The notes under the pieces: generated by a model
Told to the model about the DNA's origin: nothing
Databases searched by the model: none
Seen by the model: only the letters and a program-made list of their open reading frames with translations
Program-made: the position numbers and the translations under genes
Shown here: positions 27,264 to 38,139 of the stretch, in pieces
Numbering within the stretch: the first letter of the stretch is position 1
Layout: each line of letters starts with the position of its first letter
NCBI RefSeq assembly: GCF_039641995.1
Contig: NZ_CP087714.1
Span: forward strand, 1,590,328 to 1,654,327
Source: Geoglobus acetivorans
Lineage (GTDB): Archaea; Halobacteriota; Archaeoglobi; Archaeoglobales; Archaeoglobaceae
DNA length: 64,000 bases
Direction: 5' to 3'

Positions 27264-27313
27264 ATGCTGACTCAGCTGAAAAAGATAAATAATTGTTTTC
27301 CGTGGTGCGAAAG

Positions 27314-28705
27314 TTATTTTCTTGCAAGCCCGAATTCGTCATGGAGTATCTTTACCGCCCTCTTCCCGTCTTCCTGAGTGACCGCAAAGCTGACGTTGAA
27401 TTCGCTGCAGCTCTGGCTGATCATGATCACATTTATCCTGCTTTTCCCGAGAGCCGAGAAAATTCTTCCTGCAACACCTGGAGTGCCTGCCATTCCCGCC
27501 CCCACGGCACTTATTACCGCAATGTTTTCTATCTTTGATACGCTGCTTATGCCGTTCACGAGGTCACCGAGAGCCTTTATCGCCCTGTCTATGTCCGCTT
27601 CATCAACGACTATCGACAGGTTCAGCTCTGAAGAACTCTGGGACACCATTATGACGTTAACTCGCTCTTCCGACAGCCTTTTGAAGACGTCAGCCATAAC
27701 ATCGGCAAAATCGAAACCGGCACCGCTTATGTTCACGACCCCAACCTTCTCGATAAGGCTGAGGGCCTTTACTATGTCCTTCGTCGATGATACTCTCTCC
27801 TTGATCACAGTCCCCTCGGCATCTGGATTAAAGGTGTTCTTTATCCTCACGGGAATCCTCTTCTTCATCACCGGCTCAAGTGCCCTCGGATGGAGGATTT
27901 TTGCTCCGAAGTGGGACAGTTCCATTGCCTCCTGATAGCTGATCTCAGGGATGAGCCTCGCCTCCGGCACTATCTTTGGATCGGTGGTCATGACTCCGTC
28001 AACTTCCTTCCACAGCCATACCTCGTCGGCGTTCAGCGCAGCGGCTATGAGCGTGGCCGAAAGGTCACTCCCACCCCTTCCGAGGGTCGTGATTGTGCCG
28101 TGCTTGGTTACACCTATGAACCCCGTGACGACAGGTATCGTCTTTTTGATCGTGAGAAGTGGCTCTATACGGCTCTTTATCGTTCCATATGTGTCTGGCA
28201 GGGGCTTCCCTCTTCCGTAGTTATCGTCGGTGATTATCCCCGCATCACCGCCCTCCAGCGAGAGGGAATCCACGCCTGTAGAGAGGAGCGAAGCTGAGAG
28301 AATCGGGGCGGTGAGCCTCTCCCCGAAAGACAGGATATAATCAAGACTTCTCGGAGTAAGCTCTCCCAGGTAGTTTATACCGAGCAGAACCTTTTCAAGC
28401 TCGTCTAGAAGTTTGTCAATTCTTGAAAGGACTTTAGATTTGATTTCTTCATTTTTGACGGCCTCATTTACGGCATCGTAGTGCTTTTTCGTCATCTCCG
28501 CTATGAAGAGCTTTATAAATCCGGGTGATGGGTCGTTACAGCATTTTTTGGCAGCATGCAGCAGGGAATCTGTAACACCGTACATTGCAGATGTGACAAC
28601 AACTATCTCGTTACCTCTGGCGAATTTTTTAACGAGATTAGCACAATGGAGTATGTTTTTCCCATCCTTTACGCTTGCACCGCCGAACTTCATTACGATT
28701 CTCAT
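27314..28705 (-). CDS. lysC: Aspartate kinase
   Basis: The 463-residue protein begins MRIVMKFGGASVKDG and contains LGRGGSDLSATLIAAAL and VDGVMTTDP, hallmarks of the amino acid kinase fold. Two ACT domains at the C-terminus (VGVVNISGAGF and IAVISAVGAGMAGTPGVAG) provide feedback control by lysine or threonine. It phosphorylates aspartate, the first step to lysine, methionine and threonine. Single gene with a promoter in the 28.7-kb gap. Confidence 0.96.
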   Translation of the reverse strand: MRIVMKFGGASVKDGKNILHCANLVKKFARGNEIVVVTSAMYGVTDSLLHAAKKCCNDPSPGFIKLFIAEMTKKHYDAVNEAVKNEEIKSKVLSRIDKLLDELEKVLLGINYLGELTPRSLDYILSFGERLTAPILSASLLSTGVDSLSLEGGDAGIITDDNYGRGKPLPDTYGTIKSRIEPLLTIKKTIPVVTGFIGVTKHGTITTLGRGGSDLSATLIAAALNADEVWLWKEVDGVMTTDPKIVPEARLIPEISYQEAMELSHFGAKILHPRALEPVMKKRIPVRIKNTFNPDAEGTVIKERVSSTKDIVKALSLIEKVGVVNISGAGFDFADVMADVFKRLSEERVNVIMVSQSSSELNLSIVVDEADIDRAIKALGDLVNGISSVSKIENIAVISAVGAGMAGTPGVAGRIFSALGKSRINVIMISQSCSEFNVSFAVTQEDGKRAVKILHDEFGLARK

Positions 28706-28801
28706 CTGGCTGAATCAATGGAGATGAGTTTATAATATTTTATATTTTATCGAGAATGTGAATAACAAAGTATTTATTGGTTCTTCGGGTCTTACATTAC
28801 A

Positions 28802-28918
28802 ATGAGATCCATCTGGTGCTGGAAGTATAAACACATGATTCCCGATCAGTTATGCAACGGTCTGCTGTGCGGTTGCCATATTATGAACGGTGGGATATGT
28901 TTCCCTGAGAACGCCTGA
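28802..28918 (+). CDS. Small cysteine-rich open frame (38 residues), candidate gene
   Basis: The ATG at 28802 opens a 38-residue frame with five cysteines (6, 18, 23, 25, 33), including C-G-C, and paired tryptophans near the start. It lies alone in the 300-base gap between aspartate kinase and the radical SAM gene. Upstream there is an A/T-rich promoter-like stretch (about 28735-28775) but no ribosome-binding site. It could be a metal-binding microprotein or chance. Confidence 0.3.
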   Translation: MRSIWCWKYKHMIPDQLCNGLLCGCHIMNGGICFPENA

Positions 28919-29016
28919 TCTCTGTTTTCAACCCGTATTTTTCTTCATCCCTTTCCACAGAAAACTTTAAGGCTGTTAAATTTGTTCAGTATATTGTAAT
29001 CATTCGGGTGGAATTT

Positions 29017-30393
29017 ATGATAACACTCATAAATCCATCGTCTGACGTCGAAACCAGAAAAATCCGGTTCTCAACACCACCTCTCGGTCTTGCCTATCTT
29101 GCATCGAGTTTGAGGGAAGCAGGATTCAGGGTGGGTATTATCGACAACATGGTGGAGAACCTCGGCTTTGAGGAACTTGTCGGGAGACTCGGGAATTCAC
29201 TTATTGTGGGGATAACCTCCACAACCCCTACGTTCAAATCTGCACTTAGGTATGCAGAGGTTATAAAGAAGGCCATACCCGAAGCATTCGTCATTCTCGG
29301 AGGAGTTCATGCCTCGTTTATGCCGGTGAAAGCCCTCAAGAGCGGGAATGTTGATGCCGTGTGCGTCGGGGAAGGGGAGAAAACAATGGTTGAGGTTGCA
29401 GAGAGAATTGAAAAGTCCAAAAGTCTCGAGGGAGTGAGGGGCCTTTATTACCGGGAGGGATCGAGAATCGTTTTCTGGGGGGAGAGACCGTTCAGCGAAA
29501 ACCTGGATGAAATCCCGTTTCCGGCGTATGACCTGCTTCCGATGGACAGGTATTCTGTTGTTGGGATGAAGCTTGAGCATTTCCCGGTTGTAACCTCGAG
29601 AGGGTGTCCCTTCGGATGCATATACTGCGCGACCTCCGCGTTTATGGGCACCAGGTTCAGGAATAAAAGTGCCCGGTATGTTCTCGACGAGCTGGAATGG
29701 CTGGGCGAGAAGTTTGGAGCGAGGAACATCGCAATCAGCGATGATACGTTCACTCTCAACAGGAAGAGGGTTCAGGAAATCTGCAGGGGCATAAGAGAGC
29801 GTGGACTGGACATAAACTGGAGCTGTTCGTCCAGAGTGGACACGGTGAACAGGGAGATTCTTGAGGAAATGCGAAAATCGGGGTGTGATCTGATCTATTA
29901 CGGCGTTGAGTCTGCTAACGAGAACGTTCTGAGGTTTTACAGAAAGAAGATCGACATGTCCAAGGTAAAGAGGGCGGTGGATGTGACGAAAAAGGCAGGG
30001 ATAGCTGTTGTGGCGTCGTTCATTCTGGGAGCGCCCATGGAAACCCGGGAAGACTGCATGAGGACGATAAACTATGCCATAAAGCTCAATCCGGATTATG
30101 CCCAGTTCTCCCTCCTCACGCCCTATCCCGGAACCGAACTCTACGATATGGCGGAAAAGAGCGGATGGATCCTGACGAAGGACTTCGACAGGTATACTGC
30201 TGCAAAACCGGTTTTAAAGAATTTTCACCTCTCTCCGGATGAGCTGAAGAACCTTCTGAGCTATGCATACCGCAGGTTCTACCTGAGGCCGTCGTACCTG
30301 ATAAGGAAGGTTCTTGAGGGCAACGCGAGTGTCGCCCTGAGCTTCGTCAGGACTGCACTGAGGAATATTTTAAAACACCAGCGAGTGGGTTGA
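29017..30393 (+). CDS. B12-binding radical SAM protein
   Basis: Start at ATG 29017, seven bases after GGGTGG; an in-frame GTG at 29008 is the alternative. The 458-residue protein has a cobalamin-binding domain (ITLINPSSD; VILGGVHASF) followed by a radical SAM core with C197-P-F-G-C201-I-Y-C204 coordinating the [4Fe-4S] cluster. The tail (DRYTAAKPVL...FYLRPSYL) is typical of class B radical SAM methyltransferases and lipid- or hopanoid-tailoring enzymes. The substrate is unknown. Confidence 0.93.
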   Translation: MITLINPSSDVETRKIRFSTPPLGLAYLASSLREAGFRVGIIDNMVENLGFEELVGRLGNSLIVGITSTTPTFKSALRYAEVIKKAIPEAFVILGGVHASFMPVKALKSGNVDAVCVGEGEKTMVEVAERIEKSKSLEGVRGLYYREGSRIVFWGERPFSENLDEIPFPAYDLLPMDRYSVVGMKLEHFPVVTSRGCPFGCIYCATSAFMGTRFRNKSARYVLDELEWLGEKFGARNIAISDDTFTLNRKRVQEICRGIRERGLDINWSCSSRVDTVNREILEEMRKSGCDLIYYGVESANENVLRFYRKKIDMSKVKRAVDVTKKAGIAVVASFILGAPMETREDCMRTINYAIKLNPDYAQFSLLTPYPGTELYDMAEKSGWILTKDFDRYTAAKPVLKNFHLSPDELKNLLSYAYRRFYLRPSYLIRKVLEGNASVALSFVRTALRNILKHQRVG

Positions 30394-30459
30394 GAATTGT
30401 CGAGGGGATTAAATTTATATGCTTAAGCTGAAATTGGGAAACAGATTCTGGTGATGCTC

Positions 30460-31026
30460 ATGTATGCAAGGATAAAGGTTAGGGATACCGTTAGAGTTCC
30501 CCCTTCAAAGCTCGGAGAGAACATTGAGGATGTAATCAACGAACTCCTATGGGAGAACTTTGAGGGCAGGCTTGACAAGGAATACGGTATAATCGTGGGA
30601 ATTGAGGATCTCGAAGAGGTCGGAGAGGGCAGGATAATTGCGGGAGACGGTGGAGTTTACTTCGATGTGGTTTTCACGGCAATCACCTTCAAACCAGTAA
30701 TGCAGGAGGTTGTTGAGGGCGTGGTTAACGAGATTGTTGAATTCGGAGCATTCATTTCATTGGGTCCCATGGACGCTCTCCTGCACATGAGCCAGATTAC
30801 CGATGAATACCTGAATTTTGACGAGAAGAACAAAAGACTGGTGTCGAGGGAGTCAAAGAAAACGCTTGAAGAGGGCGATGTGGTGAGAGCAAGAATAGTG
30901 GCTCTCTCGCTTAAGGAAAAGGAGCCTGAAAAGAGCAAGATTGGTCTGACTATGAGGCAGCCATGGCTTGGGGCGCTCAAGTGGATTAACGATGAGAAGA
31001 AAAAGCTCCAGGAGAGTGGTGAGTGA
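30460..31026 (+). CDS. rpo7: DNA-directed RNA polymerase subunit Rpo7 (RpoE')
   Basis: ATG at 30460 is preferred, with GGTGAT at 30450-30455; earlier in-frame GTG/ATG codons lie inside that site. The 188-residue protein has an N-terminal tip domain (MYARIKVRDTVRVPPSKLG) and a C-terminal S1/OB domain (GVVNEIVEFGAFISLGPMDALLHMSQI). It forms the stalk of archaeal RNA polymerase with Rpo4. First gene of the cluster leading to Spt4, DPCK, S24e, S27ae, Kae1 and Bud32. Confidence 0.97.
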   Translation: MYARIKVRDTVRVPPSKLGENIEDVINELLWENFEGRLDKEYGIIVGIEDLEEVGEGRIIAGDGGVYFDVVFTAITFKPVMQEVVEGVVNEIVEFGAFISLGPMDALLHMSQITDEYLNFDEKNKRLVSRESKKTLEEGDVVRARIVALSLKEKEPEKSKIGLTMRQPWLGALKWINDEKKKLQESGE

Positions 31027-31214
31027 TGGTTGAATACGCATGCAAGAAGTGCAGGTACATAACCGAAGACCCGACCCTCTGCAAGGTCTGCGGCAGCAGA
31101 GACTTCTCGAAGGACTGGCACGGCTTTGTGGTTGTCGTGGATCCGGAGAGGAGTGAAATTGCAAAGAAGCTCGGAGTAAAGTATGCGGGAAAATATGCCC
31201 TCATAGTGAGCTGA
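31026..31214 (+). CDS. spt4: Transcription elongation factor Spt4 (RpoE'')
   Basis: The 62-residue zinc protein has CKKC and CKVC pairs (in EYACKKC and TLCKVCGS) and the family end FVVVVDPERSEIAKKLGVKYAGKYALIV. It binds Spt5 and acts with it as a processivity clamp on RNA polymerase. ATG at 31026 shares its A with the rpo7 stop; GTG at 31023 is also in frame. Position after rpo7 is the standard euryarchaeal order. Confidence 0.96.
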   Translation: MVEYACKKCRYITEDPTLCKVCGSRDFSKDWHGFVVVVDPERSEIAKKLGVKYAGKYALIVS

Positions 31215-31215
31215 A

Positions 31216-31782
31216 ATGCTGAGAATTACTGAAGAGCACAGAAAGATCCTCTCCGTTCCAAGAGGAAAGCTCTACACCGGCAGGGGTCCTGAGCTGGTAA
31301 GGGAAATCCAGGAAATTAAAGATGCTCACTTCTTTGCCGCAATAGGTGATCTTGTAACTCTTTTCTCATTTCAGGCCGGATTTCTGCCTGATCTGGCAGT
31401 GGTGGACTTCAAAACCGAGAGAAAGGAGCTTGAAGATGCTATAACTACCGAGATTATTGATTTCATGCGGAAGGAGGGCTACGAAATTCTGGAGGTGACG
31501 AACCCCCAGGGACACATAAGCGAGGAGCTTGTCGAGGCTCTGAAACATGGGGTTGAGAGGAGAAGGACGTGCATAATTGTTGATGGGGAAGAGGATATGG
31601 CTGCTTTGCCGCTGTCCGTACTCCTCCCCGAGAACAGTGTGATCATCTACGGTGTCCCGTCTAAGGGTATAGCGGCGTATGTTGTGAGCGGTGAGGATAA
31701 AATTCTAATATCAAAGATGGTTGAAGAGATGGAAGAAGTTGGAAATGACAGGGTTAAGAAAATGCTGCTGGAGGTGAGATGA
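31216..31782 (+). CDS. GTP-dependent dephospho-CoA kinase (DUF359)
   Basis: The 188-residue protein carries the family motifs AAIGDLVTLFSFQAGFLPDLAVVDFKTER, VTNPQGHISEEL and IIVDGEEDMAALPLSVLLPENSVIIYGVP. This archaeal family performs the last step of coenzyme A synthesis with GTP as phosphate donor. It lies one base after spt4 and directly before S24e, a neighbourhood widely conserved in Euryarchaeota. Confidence 0.93.
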   Translation: MLRITEEHRKILSVPRGKLYTGRGPELVREIQEIKDAHFFAAIGDLVTLFSFQAGFLPDLAVVDFKTERKELEDAITTEIIDFMRKEGYEILEVTNPQGHISEELVEALKHGVERRRTCIIVDGEEDMAALPLSVLLPENSVIIYGVPSKGIAAYVVSGEDKILISKMVEEMEEVGNDRVKKMLLEVR

Positions 31783-32078
31783 ATGGAGCTCGTTATCGAA
31801 AAGCAGAGGAACAATCCTTTGCTTAAGAGAAAGGAAGTGTATTTCAGGGTGAAGTATGAGGATACGAAGGTTACTCCCTCGAGGAAGGAGGTAAGGGAGA
31901 AACTCTCAGGTTTGCTCAACGCGAACCTCGACAGCCTCATTGTGAGATGGATGAAGCCTGAGTTCGGGAAGATGGAGGCGGAAGGCTACGCCCTGATTTA
32001 CGAATCGCCAGATGACATGAAGGCGATTGAGGAGGATTACATTCTGAAGAGGAATTTTGGTGAGCCTGAGGAGGGTGA

Positions 32079-32082
<4 letters not shown>
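31783..32082 (+). CDS. rps24e: Ribosomal protein S24e
   Basis: The 99-residue protein begins [21 protein letters not shown], with [11 protein letters not shown] and [11 protein letters not shown], as in archaeal S24e of the small ribosomal subunit. It follows the DPCK gene without a gap and overlaps S27ae by four bases. Confidence 0.97.
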
Positions 32083-33813
<1,731 letters not shown>

Positions 33814-33843
33814 TTTATTATTCCTCGGCCAGATTTACATCCA

Positions 33844-35214
33844 ATGAGGAAAGAAGTGGTCATTGCCCTGCTGATCCTTGCCGTGGCTACGAGGTTCTAC
33901 GCTCTTGATGCAAGGCCGATGGATCATGATGAGAGCATTCACGCATATCTGAGCTATGTTCTGCTGAAAGATCACACTTACAGCTACGATCCGGCATATC
34001 ACGGGCCTTTCCTGTATTTCACAACTGCCGGGATTTTTGGACTGCTGGGTGATTCCAAGTTCACGGCCAGACTCGTTCCGGTGCTGTTTTCGATAATTGC
34101 GGTTTTCGTGGCGCTCAGGTTTGAGAACTTCTTCAGAAACTCGTATGTATTCGCCCTCATCCTTCTCCTCTCTCCGTCGATACTCTACTACTCGAGGTAC
34201 ACGAGAAATGACCTGATAGTGCTTTCGAGCTTCATCATTGCAGTTTACAGCTACTTCAGCTACAGGAATTCACAAAAACCTGTTTACATCTATCTGGCAA
34301 CAATATTCTCTGCAGTGATGGTGTGCGCGAAGGAAAACGGTTATCTGTACCTCGGCACGTTGGTGTCTTTTATAGTTTTTTACAGAATTTACAGAAGGGA
34401 CTTTTCGGTAAGCAGGAGGTTCTTAAAGCACTTTGCCGTTTCTCTGGTCATTGCAGGCTTCATCTTCTCGGCGCTGTACTCTGCAGGTTTTTCCGATCCT
34501 GAGGGGCTGAAAAGGGCGACTATAGATTCGTTCGCCCACTGGTTCAAGATGCACAAGACAAACGACCACTGGAAGCCAATATGGTACTACTCAAAGCTCA
34601 TCTTTGAGTATGAGTTTCTGCCACTCGGTATGGCCCTCGCTGGAATTCCTGTGTTTGTTCGCAGGTTCAGGGAACGCAAAACGACTGAAATAGAGCTGTT
34701 TGCATTCTACTGGCTGATAACTGCATTTACAATCTACCACGTCCTGAGCCACAAGGTGCCGTGGCTCCTTGTCCATCTCACAGCTCCAATGGCATTTTTC
34801 GGTGCAATCTATGCCCATTACCTGAACAGAAAAACGGGGAGGGCGGTTTTCGTCGCGGCCCTGATTGCCACGGTTGCGGTGTCCGGATACCTCACCTACG
34901 TTGACAATGTGAATACGAAGCACGACCTGATATATATTCAGGCACAGCCCGACGTGGAGAAACTGGCTGAGAGGATAATCAGTGAGGGTAAGAAGACCCT
35001 GATTTTCGTGCCGGGGAATGACTACTGGCCACTGCCATGGTATCTGAGACATTACAGCGCTGGTTTCTCTCCAAGCTACTATGGTGGATATGAGGTGGTG
35101 ATCTCAACCGGGGATTACACGGAATTCCTTAAAGAAAAAGGGTATGTGAGGGATGGGAAGTACACCATCCGGCCAGGACATGACGTTTACTGGTTCGAGC
35201 TACATCAGTCCTAA
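33844..35214 (+). CDS. Agl23-like multi-pass membrane protein (glycosyltransferase-39 superfamily)
   Basis: The 456-residue protein has about ten membrane helices and the start [24 protein letters not shown], whose DHDE is the acidic loop of the PMT/ArnT (GT-C) fold. [13 protein letters not shown] and [10 protein letters not shown] segments match the TIGR03663 family, called Agl23 or flippase activity-associated protein, linked to N-glycosylation lipid carriers in archaea. A possible lipid-linked sugar transferase or flippase partner. The end overlaps the convergent TBP gene by 15 bases. Confidence 0.87.
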   Translation: MRKEVVIALLILAVATRFYALDARPMDHDESIHAYLSYVLLKDHTYSYDPAYHGPFLYFTTAGIFGLLGDSKFTARLVPVLFSIIAVFVALRFENFFRNSYVFALILLLSPSILYYSRYTRNDLIVLSSFIIAVYSYFSYRNSQKPVYIYLATIFSAVMVCAKENGYLYLGTLVSFIVFYRIYRRDFSVSRRFLKHFAVSLVIAGFIFSALYSAGFSDPEGLKRATIDSFAHWFKMHKTNDHWKPIWYYSKLIFEYEFLPLGMALAGIPVFVRRFRERKTTEIELFAFYWLITAFTIYHVLSHKVPWLLVHLTAPMAFFGAIYAHYLNRKTGRAVFVAALIATVAVSGYLTYVDNVNTKHDLIYIQAQPDVEKLAERIISEGKKTLIFVPGNDYWPLPWYLRHYSAGFSPSYYGGYEVVISTGDYTEFLKEKGYVRDGKYTIRPGHDVYWFELHQS

Positions 35215-35751
35215 GCTGGTAAGCTCCTCGGCGATCCTCTCAACGGCCTTTCTTGCATCCTCGGGGTTCTTTCCCCCGGTAACAACCATTTTTCCCGAAC
35301 CGAAGATGAGGACGACGACACGCGGGTCTCTCAGCCTGTAAACAAGTCCAGGAAACTGTTCTGGCTCATATTCGATATTCTCAAGCCCCAGACCGATTGC
35401 GATTGCGTTGAGGTTCAGATCCACACCGAGGTCTGCCGATGCGACGATATTCTGCACTTTCACATCCGGATCCTCGAACACGGGGATTCCGAAGCTTCCT
35501 ATTATCTTCACGACCTGTTTTACCGCTCTTCTCGCATCCTCAACACTCTTGCTCCCGGTGCACACCACCTTGCCACTTCTGAAAACGAGAGCCGCAGCTT
35601 TTGGCTCCTTTATCCTCAAAACCAGCCCCGGAAACTGCTTTGGTTTGTATTCGGCATCTTTCACTTCTCTTGCTATTTTGTTAAGGTCAATATTCTCTCC
35701 AATCTGGGTAGAAGCAACAACGTTCTCGATTTTAATTTTATAATCGACCAT
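35200..35751 (-). CDS. tbp: TATA-box-binding protein TBP
   Basis: The 183-residue protein is a clear direct repeat of two saddle halves: [18 protein letters not shown] with [22 protein letters not shown], and [17 protein letters not shown] with [22 protein letters not shown]. The four DNA-intercalating aromatic positions are present as in archaeal TBPs. No Shine-Dalgarno precedes the ATG; a TATA box about 26 bases upstream predicts a leaderless mRNA. Essential general transcription factor. Confidence 0.98.
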   Translation of the reverse strand: MVDYKIKIENVVASTQIGENIDLNKIAREVKDAEYKPKQFPGLVLRIKEPKAAALVFRSGKVVCTGSKSVEDARRAVKQVVKIIGSFGIPVFEDPDVKVQNIVASADLGVDLNLNAIAIGLGLENIEYEPEQFPGLVYRLRDPRVVVLIFGSGKMVVTGGKNPEDARKAVERIAEELTSLGLM

Positions 35752-35783
35752 ATTTAAAGAGGTTTATAAACCATATATATAGG
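35752..35783 (-). promoter_or_regulatory. tbp promoter with palindromic TATA-like element
   Basis: Read on the minus strand, CCTATATATATGG (35771-35783) is a strong TATA box whose centre is about 26 bases from the tbp ATG. Transcription would therefore start at or next to the start codon. Between them is the perfect 12-base palindrome GGTTTATAAACC (35761-35772), itself TATA-like, which could be an operator or an alternative TBP site. Confidence 0.55.
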
Positions 35784-35833
35784 TTTGCATGAAGTCAGTT
35801 TAAGGTCGACTGTGTGCCGAGGGTGAGAGTGGG

Positions 35834-37438
35834 ATGAAGGACAGGATCGGGTTCAGGGAGGCCTTCAGCATAGGCGTTGGAGGGATGATAGGGGGAGGGA
35901 TTTTCGCCGTTCTTGGTTTGAGCGTTGAGCTATCGAGGGGTGCCGCCCCGCTCGCGTTTCTTCTTGCGGGCATCGTGGCACTGACGACGGCATACTCGTA
36001 TGCGAAGCTCTCGGTCAGGTATCCGAGCAGAGGGGGGACAATAGAATACTTGGTAAAGGCTTACGGCACAGGCGTGCTTTCAGGTGGACTGAACGTTCTC
36101 CTTCTTTCGAGCTACGTGGTCATGATCTCCCTCTACGCCTACGCTTTCGGCAGCTACGCATCCAGCATATTCACGGAGAGCACGGTTCTGAAGCACATCT
36201 TCATAACCGCCGTAATAGCTGCGTTTGTGCTGATCAACGCCTACGGTGCGGTTGTGAGTGGTGAAGCTGAAGATCTGCTCGTTGGGTTCAAGCTCGCAGT
36301 TCTGCTCATCGTTGCAGGCTCCGGACTGATGTTCATGGACTGGCGGAGGCTCTCTCCTGCTGAGTGGCCGGACGGGATCACTGTCGTTGCAGGAGGAATG
36401 ATAATCTTCCTCGCATACGAGGGCTTCGAGCTGATAGCCAACACGGCACAGGACGTCGAGAATCCGAAAATACTGCCGAAGGTGTTCTTTTCTGCAGTTC
36501 TGGTTGTGATTTTCGTCTACTTCATGATAGCACTTGTTACCGTTGGAACGCTGCCCTTAGAGACCATAGTGAGGGAGAGGGATTATGCGCTGTCTGCTGT
36601 TGCAAAGCCTGCCCTCGGAAACCTGGGCTTCTGGCTCGTCACGTTTGCAGCTCTCGCCTCGACAGGCTCGGCAATAAACGCCACTCTCTACGGGACTGCA
36701 AGAGCGAGTTACATGGTTGCAAAATACGGGCAGCTACCGGAGGCGATGGAGAGAAAGGTCTGGAGGGAGGCGTTTGAGGGGCTGATCCTGGTGGGGCTGC
36801 TTTCAGCAGTTCTTGCGAACACTGCAAGTCTGGAATCAATATCCATTGCGGGAAGCGGGGGATTCCTGATAATCTTTCTGGCCGTTAACCTCGCGGCATA
36901 CAGGCTGAGGAGGGAGACCGGAGCACACCCTGCCATTACTGTTGCCGGAGTTTTCCTGACCTCGGTGGCCCTTGCCGTTCTGCTTTACCGGATGGCAGCT
37001 TATTCCCCCCAGAACCTTGAGGTCCTTGCAGCGCTGGTTGCCGGCTCGTTCATGATTGAAGCCGCCTACAGATCTGTGACCGGCAGGACGCTGGGACATT
37101 ACGTCGACGTCCTCTTCAAGAGGTGGGAGGAGAATATACGAAACTGGGAAGTGTGGATAGACGGGGCTGTGAGCAGAATTGTCCAGAAATTTGAGGATGC
37201 GGAGGTCTATCTGGTTGGCAGTGTGGCGAGGGGGGAACTGCACAGGGCCTGTGATGTTGACCTGCTAGTCATAACGAGCAGGGTGCCCGATGCTGAAGAG
37301 AGAAGGAGGATCGAGGAAGACGTCAGGAAAGAACTCAGCAGACAGCATCCGCTGCACATACACTTTGTCAGCTCTGAAGAGAAGGAGGAGGCTCTCAGAA
37401 GAGCAGGGAAATGCAGAAAGATAGATGTGAAGAGGTGA
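35834..37438 (+). CDS. APC-family amino acid permease fused to MNT-type nucleotidyltransferase domain
   Basis: The first 400 or so residues of this 534-residue protein form an APC permease (FSIGVGGMIGGGIFAVLG, AYSYAKLSVRYPSRGGTIEY; about 12 helices). The C-terminal 100 residues are cytoplasmic and contain VYLVGSVARGELHRACDVDLLVI. This is the GS...D-x-D motif of minimal nucleotidyltransferases, with both metal-binding aspartates. The domain might nucleotidylylate a protein or sense nucleotides to control transport. GAGGGTGAGAGTGGG precedes the ATG. Confidence 0.88.
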   Translation: MKDRIGFREAFSIGVGGMIGGGIFAVLGLSVELSRGAAPLAFLLAGIVALTTAYSYAKLSVRYPSRGGTIEYLVKAYGTGVLSGGLNVLLLSSYVVMISLYAYAFGSYASSIFTESTVLKHIFITAVIAAFVLINAYGAVVSGEAEDLLVGFKLAVLLIVAGSGLMFMDWRRLSPAEWPDGITVVAGGMIIFLAYEGFELIANTAQDVENPKILPKVFFSAVLVVIFVYFMIALVTVGTLPLETIVRERDYALSAVAKPALGNLGFWLVTFAALASTGSAINATLYGTARASYMVAKYGQLPEAMERKVWREAFEGLILVGLLSAVLANTASLESISIAGSGGFLIIFLAVNLAAYRLRRETGAHPAITVAGVFLTSVALAVLLYRMAAYSPQNLEVLAALVAGSFMIEAAYRSVTGRTLGHYVDVLFKRWEENIRNWEVWIDGAVSRIVQKFEDAEVYLVGSVARGELHRACDVDLLVITSRVPDAEERRRIEEDVRKELSRQHPLHIHFVSSEEKEEALRRAGKCRKIDVKR

Positions 37439-37759
37439 CTATTCCTTCTTCCTGAATATCTTTCCTATTTCTATGTCCCAGCTCCTTCTGGCGTATTCTC
37501 TTCCGAGACTCTTCCTGTAATTTGCCCTGAGCTGGTTTTCAGCCATTCTGTCGAGAAGCTCATCGAATTCGTCCGGGACGTCCTTACCCTCCGCCTTATC
37601 CCGTTTTTCCCGGTTCACATATTCTGTATGCTCCGGGAAAATAAGAAGCTTCCGGAGTAGTTCAGCTCTTCGGGGCATTATCACAGAAATCCCGGGTTGG
37701 ATCCACCCTCTGTCGAGCTCCTTCAAATCCCGTTTTTGCAATCCCGAAAACGTTTTCAT
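37439..37759 (-). CDS. Hypothetical basic protein
   Basis: The 106-residue, highly charged protein has MPRRAELLRKLLIFPEHTEY in the middle and ends in a basic REYARRSW...KIFRKKE. No membrane segment, cysteine cluster or known motif is visible. Codon use is coding-like and the stop abuts the end of the permease gene with no gap. It could be a nucleic-acid-binding protein. Family not recognised. Confidence 0.6.
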   Translation of the reverse strand: MKTFSGLQKRDLKELDRGWIQPGISVIMPRRAELLRKLLIFPEHTEYVNREKRDKAEGKDVPDEFDELLDRMAENQLRANYRKSLGREYARRSWDIEIGKIFRKKE

Positions 37760-37794
37760 CGCCTTTAAGCTGCAATCCTGTTTTCTGTTGCTTT

Positions 37795-37965
37795 CTACCC
37801 ACGGAATCCTGAAAGCGTGGCCATCGTAATGCCCTTTCCAATATCGAGCATGAGCACTTTTTCTTGCGAGCCTGTCAGGAAACTCTTCAGCTTATCCTCT
37901 CTCTTCATCGCCGGATGAGGGAGGACCATTACGGCATCAGTGATGGAATTCGCCTTCTCATCCAT
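37795..37965 (-). pseudogene. Small conserved-looking frame or gene remnant
   Basis: A 56-residue frame reads MDEKANSITDAVMVLPHPAMKRED and later KVLMLDIGKGITMATLSG. Without the ATG it stays open about 19 codons further upstream to a TAA (SVAPFTPILSLIVSIHTGFT). That hints that this is the tail of a decayed longer gene rather than a small gene. Amino acid composition looks protein-like. No ribosome-binding site is evident. Confidence 0.35.
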
Positions 37966-38139
37966 CGTGAATCCTGTGTGTATGCTTACTATCAGAGATA
38001 AGATGGGGGTGAACGGAGCGACGCTTTATATTCTGCAATGCGGCTGTAAGGGCTTGCAGTAGGCAGAACTGCGACCACCCCGCAAACTTTACATATTTCC
38101 CGCGTGTCACACGCCACGAGCCAAAGAGTGGTGATTGGT

